From the NCBI GenBank assembly GCA_039978075.1, contig JBDWCA010000004.1, positions 1 to 64,000 on the forward strand: a stretch of 64,000 bases of DNA. Reading direction: 5' to 3'. Each line of letters begins with the position of its first letter. Positions within the stretch are counted from its first letter, which is position 1. Shown one piece after another: positions 26,178 through 34,513 of this stretch. This DNA comes from Anderseniella sp039978075. Its GTDB lineage: Bacteria; Pseudomonadota; Alphaproteobacteria; Rhizobiales; Aestuariivirgaceae. A model generated the notes under the pieces. It did no database searches and had not been told where the DNA came from. It saw only the letters and a program-made list of their open reading frames with translations. The translations under genes and the position numbers were made by a program.

Positions 26178-26221
26178 CAGGAGCAGCTTGCGGTAACAGA
26201 TAAGTCGAGTGTGTTTGAACT

Positions 26222-26851
26222 ATGATTTTGAAACGGCGCAAATCAGTTGGTCTGTTCAGAAAGGTCAGAAATTTTTTCTGGCCCGAGATCGGCTTCCAGC
26301 GCGCAGCAAAGTATATTTCCTACAAGGTCAACCGGATATCCGGCTCACCGCATGCAATAGCATTGGGGTTTGCCGCCGGTGCATTCGCCTCGTTCACGCC
26401 GCTGATCGGTTTTCATTTTGTTGTGGCGGCGCTGATCGCCTGGGTTGTTGGCGGAAACATGCTCGCGTCGGCAATCGGCACATCGGTCGGTAATCCGCTT
26501 ACATTTCCGTTTATCTGGTTCATCACCCACAATACCGGCAGCTATCTGCTTGGTCAGGAAGGCCGCGAGGAAATAGCGATCTCCGCACCTGATGGCGGCA
26601 TGAAGCTGTTGTTCACGGATCCGGGGCGGTTTTTTGTAGATTTGTGGGCCGGGCTTGAGCCGGTGTTCTTCCCGATGTGTGTGGGTGCCATTCCCCTGGG
26701 CCTTTCGTGCGGTATTACAGCCTACATCGTGCTGAAACCTGCCGTGGGCAAGTACAAGGAACGCCGCCGGAAACTGCGTGAGAAGCGGATGGCTGAATTG
26801 CGCAAAAGGCGCGATGCCCAGGTGGCCTCACGCCAGGGTGTCGGCTCATGA
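26222..26851 (+). CDS. DUF2062 domain membrane protein
   Basis: 209 residues, a conserved inner-membrane family of unknown function. The N-terminus is basic (ILKRRKSVGLFRKVRNFFWP), followed by the DUF2062 core GSPHAIALGFAAGAFASFTP, FHFVVAALIAWVVGGN and GTSVGNPLTFPFIWF, with two or three more helices. The C-terminus is strongly basic and helical (KYKERRRKLREKRMAELRKRR). It overlaps acpS by 4 bases. In related genomes a homologue lies in the same place, often with pdxJ, which is absent here. Confidence 0.85.
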   Translation: MILKRRKSVGLFRKVRNFFWPEIGFQRAAKYISYKVNRISGSPHAIALGFAAGAFASFTPLIGFHFVVAALIAWVVGGNMLASAIGTSVGNPLTFPFIWFITHNTGSYLLGQEGREEIAISAPDGGMKLLFTDPGRFFVDLWAGLEPVFFPMCVGAIPLGLSCGITAYIVLKPAVGKYKERRRKLREKRMAELRKRRDAQVASRQGVGS

Positions 26852-27255
26852 TCCTAGGGGTTGGCAATGACATGATCGATATCCGGCGCATCGAAACCAC
26901 GCTGGAAAAGTTCGGTGACCGGTTTGTGGCCCGGGTCTTTACCGATATTGAAAGAGTCAAATCTGATCGCCGTGCGCAGCGCGCGGCCTCATATGCCAAG
27001 CGATTTGCCGCCAAGGAGGCGTGTTCGAAGGCGCTGGGGACAGGGTTTCGCAAAGGTGTGTTCTGGCGCGATCTTGGTGTGGTGAATATGCCGAGCGGGC
27101 GTCCCACCATGGTTTTGACCGGTGGCGCAGCGCAACATCTGGAAACCCTTGTACCGGAAGGCCACCGCCCCGATATCCATCTGACGATCACCGACGATTT
27201 TCCATATGCCCAGGCAATCGTGATAATTTCCTGCATTCCCGTTGCCTCAAGCTGA
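26848..27255 (+). CDS. acpS: Holo-[acyl-carrier-protein] synthase
   Basis: Transfers 4'-phosphopantetheine from CoA to acyl carrier protein. 135 residues with the metal-binding start ILGVGNDMIDIRRIE and the signature YAKRFAAKEACSKALGTG, where the acidic residues bind Mg2+. Coupled to the DUF2062 gene by ATGA. It supports fatty-acid synthesis, the pathway of the fabZ gene at 53497. A short gap of 115 bases separates it from lepB. Confidence 0.95.
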   Translation: MILGVGNDMIDIRRIETTLEKFGDRFVARVFTDIERVKSDRRAQRAASYAKRFAAKEACSKALGTGFRKGVFWRDLGVVNMPSGRPTMVLTGGAAQHLETLVPEGHRPDIHLTITDDFPYAQAIVIISCIPVASS

Positions 27256-27370
27256 TCGTTCAGGGAAAACGCGGACAGTTGCAATTTTGCCAATAAGCTG
27301 CGACATGACTGTCAAAACAGGCGGCGGGCAGAATCGGGCGTGCTGGAAGTTAAAGTAAAGAGGCGAGCTA

Positions 27371-28162
27371 ATGTCTTCCGAAGTGGAGCGTACACGCAAG
27401 AAAACTGAGGACAGTGGCTGGGAAACCGTCAAAGTCATTATCCAGGCACTGCTGATAGCGTTTGTGGTGCGTACATTTTTCTTCCAGCCGTTCAATATCC
27501 CGTCTGAGTCAATGGTTCCTACCCTGCGTGTTGGCGACTATCTTTTCGTCAACAAGCTGTCTTACGGGTATTCGAAATATTCGTTCAATTTTGCGTTCGG
27601 GCTGTTTGGCAACAATCTGTTCAAGTTCGGGCCGGTACCGATAGAGGGACGGGTTTTTGGCGATACGCCTGATCGTGGCGATGTAGTCGTGTTCAAGCTG
27701 CCGCTTGATAATGAAACCGATTACATCAAGCGCGTAATTGGGCTGCCAGGTGACAAGATTCAGATGATCGACGGTGTTCTTCACATCAATGGTGAAGCGG
27801 TCAAGCGCAAGCAGGTCGATAATTTCGTCAACCCGGACAGGAGCAATGCACCTGAGGCAAAACGGTACATTGAAACACTGCCGAACGGTGTGAGTTACTC
27901 GACGCTGGACATCTATGATGGCCAGGCTGACAACACCACAGTTTATACCGTGCCCGCGGAACACTATTTCATGATGGGCGATAATCGCGACAATTCGACC
28001 GATTCCCGTTTCCTCAAGGAAGTCGGCTATGTTCCATATGAGAATCTGGTCGGCAAATCGACTGTGCTGTTCTTCTCGCACGGACCAGATGGAGCTTTCT
28101 GGGAAGTTTGGAAATGGCCCACGAACATTCGCTGGGGCCGGATATTCAATTCCGTCGAATGA
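27371..28162 (+). CDS. lepB: Signal peptidase I
   Basis: 263-residue inner-membrane serine protease that cleaves signal peptides from exported proteins. One N-terminal transmembrane helix (VIIQALLIAFVVRTFFF), then the catalytic Ser in PSESMVPTL (about residue 47) and the catalytic Lys in YIKRVIGLPGD (about 120), followed by MMGDNRDNSTDSR and GRIFNSVE. A weak site (AGAGGCGAG) precedes the ATG. It overlaps rnc by 4 bases (ATGA), and lepB-rnc-era form the conserved operon. Confidence 0.96.
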   Translation: MSSEVERTRKKTEDSGWETVKVIIQALLIAFVVRTFFFQPFNIPSESMVPTLRVGDYLFVNKLSYGYSKYSFNFAFGLFGNNLFKFGPVPIEGRVFGDTPDRGDVVVFKLPLDNETDYIKRVIGLPGDKIQMIDGVLHINGEAVKRKQVDNFVNPDRSNAPEAKRYIETLPNGVSYSTLDIYDGQADNTTVYTVPAEHYFMMGDNRDNSTDSRFLKEVGYVPYENLVGKSTVLFFSHGPDGAFWEVWKWPTNIRWGRIFNSVE

Positions 28163-28848
28163 CTAGCCGTAACGAAGCGGTAGCCGTTCTCATCAAGCGG
28201 CTCGGATATGTCTTCAAAAATGAGCAATTGCTCGAGCAGGCTCTGACTCACGCAAGCGGGGCGAAGTCCAAGGTCGCCGGCAGCAATGAGCGCCTCGAGT
28301 TTCTGGGTGACAGGGTGCTCGGACTGGTCGTCGCACAGCTGTTGTATGAGCAACACGAGGATTTGCCTGAGGGCGATCTGGCGCGGATGCTGAACACGCT
28401 GGTGCGACGTCAGACATGTGCGAAAATCGGTGAAAAACTGGGCATTCCGGATGCTCTTGTGTTGGCCGGCAAAGGCAGCAAGCGAACGGTTGTGACCGAC
28501 AATATTGTCGGTGACGCTTGTGAAGCCCTGATTGCTGCGGTTTACCTTGACGGTGGGCTGGAGGCAGCGCACTCCATTATTGGAGAACATTGGGCCGGTT
28601 TTCTCAAACAGGCGCCGGACATGCGCAAGGATGCCAAGTCATCTCTGCAGGAATGGGCCGCTGCAAGATCTCTGGCAGTCCCTTCCTATGAAACCGTCGA
28701 TACTACAGGCCCGGACCATGCGCCTGAATTCAAGGTGGAATTGAAAGTTGAGGGCCGGGATCCGACGCATGGTGTATCAACCACCCGTCGTACGGCAGAA
28801 CAGGTTGCAGCTACAGAGTTTCTGCGCCGCGAAAGGATCTGGAAATGA
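28159..28848 (+). CDS. rnc: Ribonuclease III
   Basis: 229 residues from ATG 28159, which overlaps the lepB stop. Cuts double-stranded RNA in rRNA maturation and mRNA turnover. Nuclease domain: NERLEFLGDRVLGLV with the catalytic acidic residues, and DACEALIAAVYLDGG. The C-terminal double-stranded RNA-binding domain covers SSLQEWAAARSLAVPSYET to GVSTTRRTAEQVAATEFL. Overlaps era by 4 bases. The longer open frame from 28108 lies in lepB sequence and is not used. Confidence 0.95.
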   Translation: MTSRNEAVAVLIKRLGYVFKNEQLLEQALTHASGAKSKVAGSNERLEFLGDRVLGLVVAQLLYEQHEDLPEGDLARMLNTLVRRQTCAKIGEKLGIPDALVLAGKGSKRTVVTDNIVGDACEALIAAVYLDGGLEAAHSIIGEHWAGFLKQAPDMRKDAKSSLQEWAAARSLAVPSYETVDTTGPDHAPEFKVELKVEGRDPTHGVSTTRRTAEQVAATEFLRRERIWK

Positions 28849-29777
28849 CTGAAGGGTCGGTCGAAATTGTGCAGCCACAGGACGGAGACGGCACCAGTTG
28901 TGGTTTTGTTGCCCTGATCGGTGCCCCCAACGCCGGCAAGTCAACTCTGCTGAACCAGCTTGTCGGGTCCAAGATCTCGATTGTGACCCACAAGGTCCAG
29001 ACGACGCGCGCGCGCATCCGGGCAATTGCGCTGGAGGGAGCCGCGCAGATCATTTTTGTTGATACACCAGGTATTTTTTCACCCAAGCGCAAGCTGGACG
29101 AAGAGATGGTCCATGCGGCCTGGGCAGGGGCGGCGGATGCCGATGCGACAGTTCTGCTGATCGGTGCCCGCGATGGCCTTAACGAAGACAATACGCGCAT
29201 TATTGAGGGCCTGGAGGCGACCGGGGCCAAGGCTATTCTGGCGATCAACAAGATCGATCTGGTGCCGCATGAAAATCTGCTGCAACTGGCCGCCGATCTG
29301 AATGCCCGTTTCGCGTTCACTGATACATACATGATTTCCGCGTTGAAGGGCCATGGCGTTGCAGACCTCAGAACGGCACTTGCCGACAGAATGCCGAAAG
29401 GTCCCTGGCTGTACCCTGAAGACCAGATAGCAGATGTGCCGATGCGTATGCTGGCATCGGAAATCACCCGCGAAAAACTATACCTGCGGCTACACGATGA
29501 ATTACCTTACGCATCGACGGTGGAAACGGAAAAGTGGACTGAGAAAAAAGACGGCTCGGTTCGCATTGAGCAGGTGATCTACGTCCAGCGCGACAGCCAG
29601 AAAAAGATCGTGCTGGGCAAGAACGGCCAGACGATCAAGAAAATCGGTCAGGCCGCGCGCGAGGAAATAACCGAAACCATTGGTCAGACGGCGCACCTGT
29701 TTCTGTTTGTCAAAGTACGTGAAAAGTGGGCGGATGACCCCGAACGGCTGCGTATGATGGGGTTGGAGCCTCGCTAG
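28845..29777 (+). CDS. era: GTPase Era
   Basis: 310 residues. Era binds the 3' end of 16S rRNA and is required for 30S assembly. G1 is GAPNAGKS, G2 has TTRARI, G3 is DTPG, G4 is NKID, G5 SALKG. The C-terminal KH domain contains IVLGKNGQTIKKIGQAARE. It lies directly downstream of rnc with a 4-base overlap and 120 bases before recO, the standard alphaproteobacterial order. Confidence 0.96.
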   Translation: MTEGSVEIVQPQDGDGTSCGFVALIGAPNAGKSTLLNQLVGSKISIVTHKVQTTRARIRAIALEGAAQIIFVDTPGIFSPKRKLDEEMVHAAWAGAADADATVLLIGARDGLNEDNTRIIEGLEATGAKAILAINKIDLVPHENLLQLAADLNARFAFTDTYMISALKGHGVADLRTALADRMPKGPWLYPEDQIADVPMRMLASEITREKLYLRLHDELPYASTVETEKWTEKKDGSVRIEQVIYVQRDSQKKIVLGKNGQTIKKIGQAAREEITETIGQTAHLFLFVKVREKWADDPERLRMMGLEPR

Positions 29778-29897
29778 GTTCGCTCTGCACATCATGTTCC
29801 GGGTGAATCAATGCAGGGCTCCAAGCATCTGTTTTTGCGCCTGTTAACTGGAATCTCGGCAACCGTTTTTTGTGAGAAACGCCACAGGTGAACACAA

Positions 29898-30623
29898 ATG
29901 GAATGGCAGGGCGACGGTCTTATTCTGAACACCCGCAAGCACGGTGAGAATTCGGCAATCATCGATGTTCTGACCCGCGATAAAGGCCGCCATATGGGAT
30001 TGGTCCGCGGTGGCAGATCGCGCACCATGCGGCCGGTTCTGCAGGCGGGAAACCTGGTGAAGGTTGTTTGGAGAGCCCGTCTTGAGGACCATCTGGGTGC
30101 TTTTTCCGTCGATCCGCACCGCATGATAGTGGCCGGGATTATTGACGATGTTCACCGCCTGGCCGGGCTGACAACTATCACCACACTGGCCAGCCTGTTG
30201 CCGGAGAGAGAACCTCATCCGCGCATTTATGATGCTTCCATGCTGTTGATCGAGCATTTGCCGGATGACGCAATCTGGCCTGCAGTTCTGGTGAAATGGG
30301 AAATGGGATTGCTGGAAGAGCTGGGCTTCGGGCTTGATCTGAGCAATTGCGCCGTCAGCGGTGATACCACGGGCCTGACCCATGTGTCGCCGCGCACCGG
30401 CCGGGCAGTTTGTGCGCGCGAGGCGGAGCCGTGGAAAGACAAGCTGCTGGCCCTGCCGGCATTTGTTGCCGGCGCATCCGGAGAGGCGTCGAACGCCGAA
30501 ATTGTACAGGGCCTGAAACTGACCGGGCACTTTCTTGCACGGCACATATTTGAACCCCGCGGTGTTTCGGTGCCGGAGCAGCGACAGCGCATTCTGCGCT
30601 GGCTGGCGCAGGCCGACAAATGA
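29898..30623 (+). CDS. recO: DNA repair protein RecO
   Basis: 241 residues. RecO mediates loading of RecA onto SSB-coated DNA in gap repair. The OB-fold start EWQGDGLILNTRKHGENSAI, RDKGRHMGLVRGGRSR, VWRARLEDHLGAFSV and WEMGLLEELGFGLDLSNCA are family features. The C-terminal zinc-finger Cys residues are incomplete, as in other alphaproteobacterial RecO proteins. It follows era without overlap. Immediately after its stop a 35-codon frame begins (see 30624). Confidence 0.93.
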   Translation: MEWQGDGLILNTRKHGENSAIIDVLTRDKGRHMGLVRGGRSRTMRPVLQAGNLVKVVWRARLEDHLGAFSVDPHRMIVAGIIDDVHRLAGLTTITTLASLLPEREPHPRIYDASMLLIEHLPDDAIWPAVLVKWEMGLLEELGFGLDLSNCAVSGDTTGLTHVSPRTGRAVCAREAEPWKDKLLALPAFVAGASGEASNAEIVQGLKLTGHFLARHIFEPRGVSVPEQRQRILRWLAQADK

Positions 30624-30731
30624 ATGAGCGCGCTTAATAAATACATCTTGGGACGCGCAGTCAGTGACTGGCTGGTCGCGCAATTCGTCTCATTGCCGAA
30701 AGCGCAACAGGTGATACAACCACCTGAATGA
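30624..30731 (+). CDS. Possible 35-residue peptide after recO
   Basis: ATG follows the recO TGA directly and gives MSALNKYILGRAVSDWLVAQ and onward to a PPE end. The composition (hydrophobic face, Gly, Trp, a Pro/Gln end) could fold into one amphipathic helix. There is no clear ribosome binding site, so translation would rely on reinitiation from recO. It could also be chance. Confidence 0.25.
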   Translation: MSALNKYILGRAVSDWLVAQFVSLPKAQQVIQPPE

Positions 30732-30756
30732 TTTGTTCTGCAGGGAGTTTGAACCA

Positions 30757-31161
30757 ATGCTCGGACGTTTGAACCATGTCGCTATCGCCGTACCTGACCT
30801 TGAGGCTGGTTGCCAGGTTTACAGGACAATGCTCGGTGCCACTGTTTCTGAACCGCAAGTCGAACCTGATCATGGTGTGACGGTGGTGTTCGTCGAACTG
30901 CCAAACACCAAAATCGAACTGCTGGAACCTCTGGGAGAAAATTCACCAATACAGGCGTTTCTGGACAAGAGCCCGTCAGGTGGCATTCATCATGTGTGTT
31001 ATGAAGTTGAAGACATTATTGCAGCGCGTGATCATTTGAAGGCTGAAGGCGCGCGTGTACTTGGCGATGGCGAACCAAAGACCGGCGCGCATGGCAAACC
31101 GGTGCTGTTTCTGCATCCGAAGGATTTTTGCGGCACGCTGGTCGAGTTGGAGCAGGCTTGA
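30757..31161 (+). CDS. mce: Methylmalonyl-CoA epimerase
   Basis: 134 residues from ATG 30757 with AGGGAG upstream; the open frame from 30733 starts at a TTG and is not used. A VOC-fold enzyme that interconverts (R)- and (S)-methylmalonyl-CoA, needed in propionate and some carbon-assimilation routes. Motifs: GRLNHVAIAVPDLEAG, VTVVFVELPNTKIELLEPLG, GGIHHVCYEVEDI and FLHPKDFCGTLVELEQ, which carry the metal-ligand His and Glu residues. It overlaps the next gene by one base. Confidence 0.92.
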   Translation: MLGRLNHVAIAVPDLEAGCQVYRTMLGATVSEPQVEPDHGVTVVFVELPNTKIELLEPLGENSPIQAFLDKSPSGGIHHVCYEVEDIIAARDHLKAEGARVLGDGEPKTGAHGKPVLFLHPKDFCGTLVELEQA

Positions 31162-31442
31162 TGATCATTGATTTTTTCACCGGCTTTGCGGTGTATTTCA
31201 TCATCTGGTGGTTGGTGCTTTTTACCGTGCTGCCATTCGGTGTGAAGTCTGCCCACGAAGCGGGAGTGACGGTTGAACAGGGCCATGAGCCGGCAGCACC
31301 CGTGCGACCACGTCTTGTGAACAAGTTCATCCTGACGTCGGTCATCGCCCTGTTCGTTTACGGTTTCTACTATTGGCTGGTCTTTTACAGCGGTGTCACG
31401 CTGGACGATTTTCCGTTTATCCCGGACCTTCCCAAGGTGTAG
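31161..31442 (+). CDS. DUF1467 family membrane protein
   Basis: 93 residues with two hydrophobic helices (IIDFFTGFAVYFIIWWLVLFTVL and KFILTSVIALFVYGFYYWLVF) around a polar loop. This family, found almost only in alphaproteobacteria, follows mce and precedes proS in many genomes, as here. The ATG shares an A with the mce stop. Function unknown; the conserved pairing suggests a role linked to mce or to the proS-lol block. Confidence 0.85.
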   Translation: MIIDFFTGFAVYFIIWWLVLFTVLPFGVKSAHEAGVTVEQGHEPAAPVRPRLVNKFILTSVIALFVYGFYYWLVFYSGVTLDDFPFIPDLPKV

Positions 31443-31475
31443 CGACCGGTTGGTGTTATCCGGAAATGAATCGGA

Positions 31476-31506
31476 ACAAAAAAAAGACAGGGTTTTGCCC
31501 TGTCTT
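31476..31506 (-). terminator. Intrinsic terminator facing the minus strand
   Basis: Stem AAGACAGGG / CCCTGTCTT (31484-31492 and 31498-31506) with loop TTTTG. An A-run at 31478-31485 becomes a U-run when read on the minus strand, which is the terminator direction. On the plus strand the stem is followed by ATGTG, not a U-run, so it ends the DUF1467 transcript only weakly, if at all. No annotated minus-strand gene lies upstream. Confidence 0.75.
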
Positions 31507-31640
31507 ATGTGCAATTCTGCGTGTTTGGTACTACATCACCCGTGAACGGGCGTTTCCTCCCCAGACCTGGGCCCGGCGGCTGCATTTTCTGCAACTCTGG
31601 ATAGTGAGATGACACAAACTTTTGAACTTGTCCAGTCACT
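31507..31640 (-). ncRNA. Candidate small RNA ending at an orphan terminator
   Basis: Read on the minus strand, the sequence leading into the terminator can form local stems such as CGCCCGTTCACGGGTG and the short hairpin GCAGAAAATGC. It contains a G/C-rich block (CCGCCGGGCCCAGG). No convincing promoter or known RNA family was recognised; 6S and SRP RNA signatures were looked for and not found. The call rests on the well-formed terminator without a matching gene. Confidence 0.28.
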
Positions 31641-31762
31641 TTGTCGCACCTTTGCAAAATGTGAATACCGGTATCAAAGTCCAGGTCTGAATTGTCGTTT
31701 GTAAATTCCCGGGTGATACACAAGATCACGATGATCTCTTGGTCGGGGCAGCCAAGAGCCAT

Positions 31763-31830
31763 AAACCTGATCGTTTCCAAAGTGGCATGGCAACTTTATG
31801 GGTTCACACGAACCCGTGTTGCTATAGAAC
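31763..31830 (+). repeat. Dispersed palindromic repeat, copy C
   Basis: Reads ATAAACCTGATCGTTTCCAA, AGTGGCATGGCAACTT, then GGGTTCACACGAACCC (a clean inner palindrome) and TGTTGCTATAG. It matches the other copies over its whole length and is positioned 57 bases before proS, where it could act as leader structure. Confidence 0.68.
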
Positions 31831-31887
31831 AGCATTTCTTTGCGCGGGCCTACAATCGCGTAGGCTTATTGTTTTCAGGGCATTCAG

Positions 31888-33210
31888 ATGAGACTTAGCA
31901 AGTATTTCCTTCCCATCCTTCGTGACGATCCCAAGGAAGCCGAGATTGTCTCCCATCGCCTCATGTTGCGTGCGGGCATGATCCGGCAGGAAAGCGCCGG
32001 GATTTATTCCTGGCTGCCGCTGGGCTACAAGGTATTGCGCAATATTGAACGCATCGTGCGCGAAGAACAGAACCGGGCAGGGGCAATCGAAGTCCTGATG
32101 CCGACTATCCAGTCAGCCGACCTGTGGCGGAAGTCAGGCCGTTATGATGACTACGGCAAGGAAATGCTGCGCATTACGGACCGGCATGACCGCGACATGC
32201 TGTTTGGTCCCACCAATGAAGAGATGATCACCGATATCTTCCGCGCCGGCGTACAGTCCTACAAGGATGTGCCGCGCAATCTCTACCATATCCAGTGGAA
32301 GTTCCGAGACGAGGTGCGTCCGCGTTTCGGCATCATGCGTGGACGTGAGTTCCTGATGAAGGATGCCTACTCTTTTGATTTGTCAGCCGAGGCGGGCCGT
32401 CACTCCTACAACAAGATGTTCGTGTCATATCTGCGCACATTTGCCCGCATGGGACTGAAGGCTATTCCGATGCGTGCTGAAACAGGCCCTATAGGCGGCG
32501 ATATGAGCCATGAGTTTCTCATTCTGGCTGATACGGGAGAGTCAGAAGTGTTCTTCGACAGCGCATTTCATGATGTCGACTGGTCAGCCTTCGAGATCGA
32601 TTATGACAATGTCGATGCGGTTGCAGACGTGGTCCAGGAATTTACCTCCAAATATGCTGCCACGGATGAAATGCATGACACGGCTGCTTATGAGGAATTG
32701 CCCGAAGCCAGACGGATTAGTGGCCGTGGCATCGAGGTCGGCCACATTTTCTTCTTTGGTGACAAGTACGCAAAGCCGCTCGGATGCCAGGTGCAGGGGC
32801 CTGACGGTAAACCGGTGACAATTCAGTCGGGCTCATATGGCGTCGGCGTATCGCGTCTGGTGGGCGGTATCATTGAAGCAAGTCATGATGAAAACGGGAT
32901 CATCTGGCCGGAGGCTGTTGCACCGTTCCGCATCGGCTTGATCAACCTCAAGGCAGGCGACGCAGAAACTGATGCGGCTTGCGACAAGCTTTATGAGTTG
33001 TTTCAGGGCCAGGGAAATGAAGTGCTCTATGACGACACCGACAATCGAGCCGGAGGAAAATTCGCCGCCATGGACCTTATCGGCATTCCGTGGCAGGTCA
33101 TTGTTGGTCCGCGCGGCCTCAAGCAAGGCAATGCCGAATTGAAGAATCGCGCTACTGGTGAGCGGGAAGATATTTCCATTGATGCACTTGCCACGCGCTT
33201 TGCCAACTGA
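31888..33210 (+). CDS. proS: Prolyl-tRNA synthetase (short alphaproteobacterial form)
   Basis: 440 residues, a class II synthetase. Motif-2 region HIQWKFRDEVRPRFGIMRGREF and motif-3 SYGVGVSRLVGGIIEAS are clear, with the prokaryote-type N-terminus RLSKYFLPILRDDPKEAEIVS. It lacks the large editing INS insertion seen in E. coli ProRS, as is usual in alphaproteobacteria, so Ala-tRNA(Pro) proofreading must come from elsewhere (for example a free-standing ProXp protein). AGGG precedes the ATG. It is followed by the lol genes, a conserved order. Confidence 0.95.
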   Translation: MRLSKYFLPILRDDPKEAEIVSHRLMLRAGMIRQESAGIYSWLPLGYKVLRNIERIVREEQNRAGAIEVLMPTIQSADLWRKSGRYDDYGKEMLRITDRHDRDMLFGPTNEEMITDIFRAGVQSYKDVPRNLYHIQWKFRDEVRPRFGIMRGREFLMKDAYSFDLSAEAGRHSYNKMFVSYLRTFARMGLKAIPMRAETGPIGGDMSHEFLILADTGESEVFFDSAFHDVDWSAFEIDYDNVDAVADVVQEFTSKYAATDEMHDTAAYEELPEARRISGRGIEVGHIFFFGDKYAKPLGCQVQGPDGKPVTIQSGSYGVGVSRLVGGIIEASHDENGIIWPEAVAPFRIGLINLKAGDAETDAACDKLYELFQGQGNEVLYDDTDNRAGGKFAAMDLIGIPWQVIVGPRGLKQGNAELKNRATGEREDISIDALATRFAN

Positions 33211-33244
33211 TCGACAGGTCTCAACCAACAAGATGGATTGACTT

Positions 33245-34513
33245 ATGGCTCAAACCGACACCGCGCCGTTCTCCGCCCATGAGCGCATGATCGCCTTCAG
33301 ATATTTGCGGGCGCGCCGCAAGGAAGGGTTCATTTCGGTCATAGCCGGTTTCTCGTTTCTGGGGATATTGCTGGGCGTGGCGACACTCATCATCGTCATG
33401 GCGGTGATGAACGGGTTTCGCACCGAGCTTTTGAACAAGGTTTTAGGGTTCAACGGCCATTCCATGGTGTATTCATCAACTGGCGCGCCGATACCGGATT
33501 TCGCATCGAGAGCGGCGATCCTCGCCAATACACCGGGTGTTGTGCGTGCCATGCCGTTCGTCGAAGGCCAGGCCATGGCGTCGTCAAGGCGCACATCGAC
33601 CGGGGTTCTGGTGCGCGGGCTTGAACTGGAAAACCTGCTCAAGCTGTCCAGTGTCGTGAACGACAAGTTGCGCGGATCTCTCGACAAGTTTGATGAACGC
33701 AATGGGGTTGCCGTCGGTTACAGGCTGGCCTGGAAGCATGGACTGACCGTTGGTGACCAGATCACCCTGGTGTCGCCTGAAGGACCGACAACGATTTTTG
33801 GTTCAGCGCCGCGTATCCGGTCATTTCCCATTATCGCCACCTTTGAAATCGGCATGTCGGAATATGACGGCTCGGTGATCTATATGCCAATGAGCGAGGC
33901 GCAGGACTTTTTTGCCCAGGAAGACGGCGCCAGTGCCATCGAAGTGATGGTGGAAAACCCTGACAAGATTGAAGAACTGGTGCCGGCCATGAAGAAAAGT
34001 GCCGGACAGGACTTGCAGTTTGTGACCTGGAAGACGTCCAACAAGACGTTCTTCAACGCGCTGCAGGTGGAACGCAATGTGATGTTCGTGATCCTGACGC
34101 TGATCATCCTGGTGGCCGCACTGAACATAATTTCCGGACTGATCATGCTGGTGAAGGATAAAGGCAAGGATATTGCGATCCTGCGCACCATGGGGGCGAC
34201 ACGCGGCTCCATTCAGCGCATTTTCTTCATGACCGGAGCTGCCATCGGTATTGCCGGCACCCTCGCAGGGATCGCGGTCGGTGTGGCCGTATGCCTGAAC
34301 ATCGAAAACATCAGGCAGGGGCTTTCGTGGCTGTCGGGGACGCAGTTGTTTCCGCCGGAGCTTTATTACCTGTCGCGCATGCCTGCGGAAATGAACGTCA
34401 ACGAGACCATCATGATTGCCCTAATGGCAATGGGGCTGGCATTTCTTGCTACCATTTATCCGGCCCGGCGGGCAGCCAAACTCGATCCGGTTGAGGCGCT
34501 TCGTTATGAATAA
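33245..34513 (+). CDS. lolC: Lipoprotein-releasing ABC transporter permease LolC-type
   Basis: 422 residues. Four transmembrane helices (about residues 25-50, 275-300, 325-350, 385-405) and a large periplasmic MacB-like domain between helices 1 and 2. The N-terminal FRYLRARRKEGFISVIAGFSFLGI and the GLIMLVKDKGKDIAILRTMGA segment mark the family. It extracts mature lipoproteins from the inner membrane for delivery to the outer membrane. A single permease gene next to lolD is typical of alphaproteobacteria, where LolC and LolE functions are often merged in a homodimer. Confidence 0.93.
   Translation: MAQTDTAPFSAHERMIAFRYLRARRKEGFISVIAGFSFLGILLGVATLIIVMAVMNGFRTELLNKVLGFNGHSMVYSSTGAPIPDFASRAAILANTPGVVRAMPFVEGQAMASSRRTSTGVLVRGLELENLLKLSSVVNDKLRGSLDKFDERNGVAVGYRLAWKHGLTVGDQITLVSPEGPTTIFGSAPRIRSFPIIATFEIGMSEYDGSVIYMPMSEAQDFFAQEDGASAIEVMVENPDKIEELVPAMKKSAGQDLQFVTWKTSNKTFFNALQVERNVMFVILTLIILVAALNIISGLIMLVKDKGKDIAILRTMGATRGSIQRIFFMTGAAIGIAGTLAGIAVGVAVCLNIENIRQGLSWLSGTQLFPPELYYLSRMPAEMNVNETIMIALMAMGLAFLATIYPARRAAKLDPVEALRYE

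Larger units (their letters stand above)
31443..31887. other. Gene-poor region before proS
   Basis: 445 bases between the DUF1467 gene and proS. It holds a terminator facing the minus strand (31476-31506), a possible minus-strand small RNA (31507-31640) and a dispersed repeat (31763-31830). A 91-codon minus frame at 31505-31780 has no recognised domain and is not called. Confidence 0.6.

Noticed and set aside
31505..31780. 91-codon minus-strand frame before proS
   Set aside because: No ribosome binding site or domain; it contains the repeat edge and the terminator region. The candidate RNA is a better explanation of the terminator.
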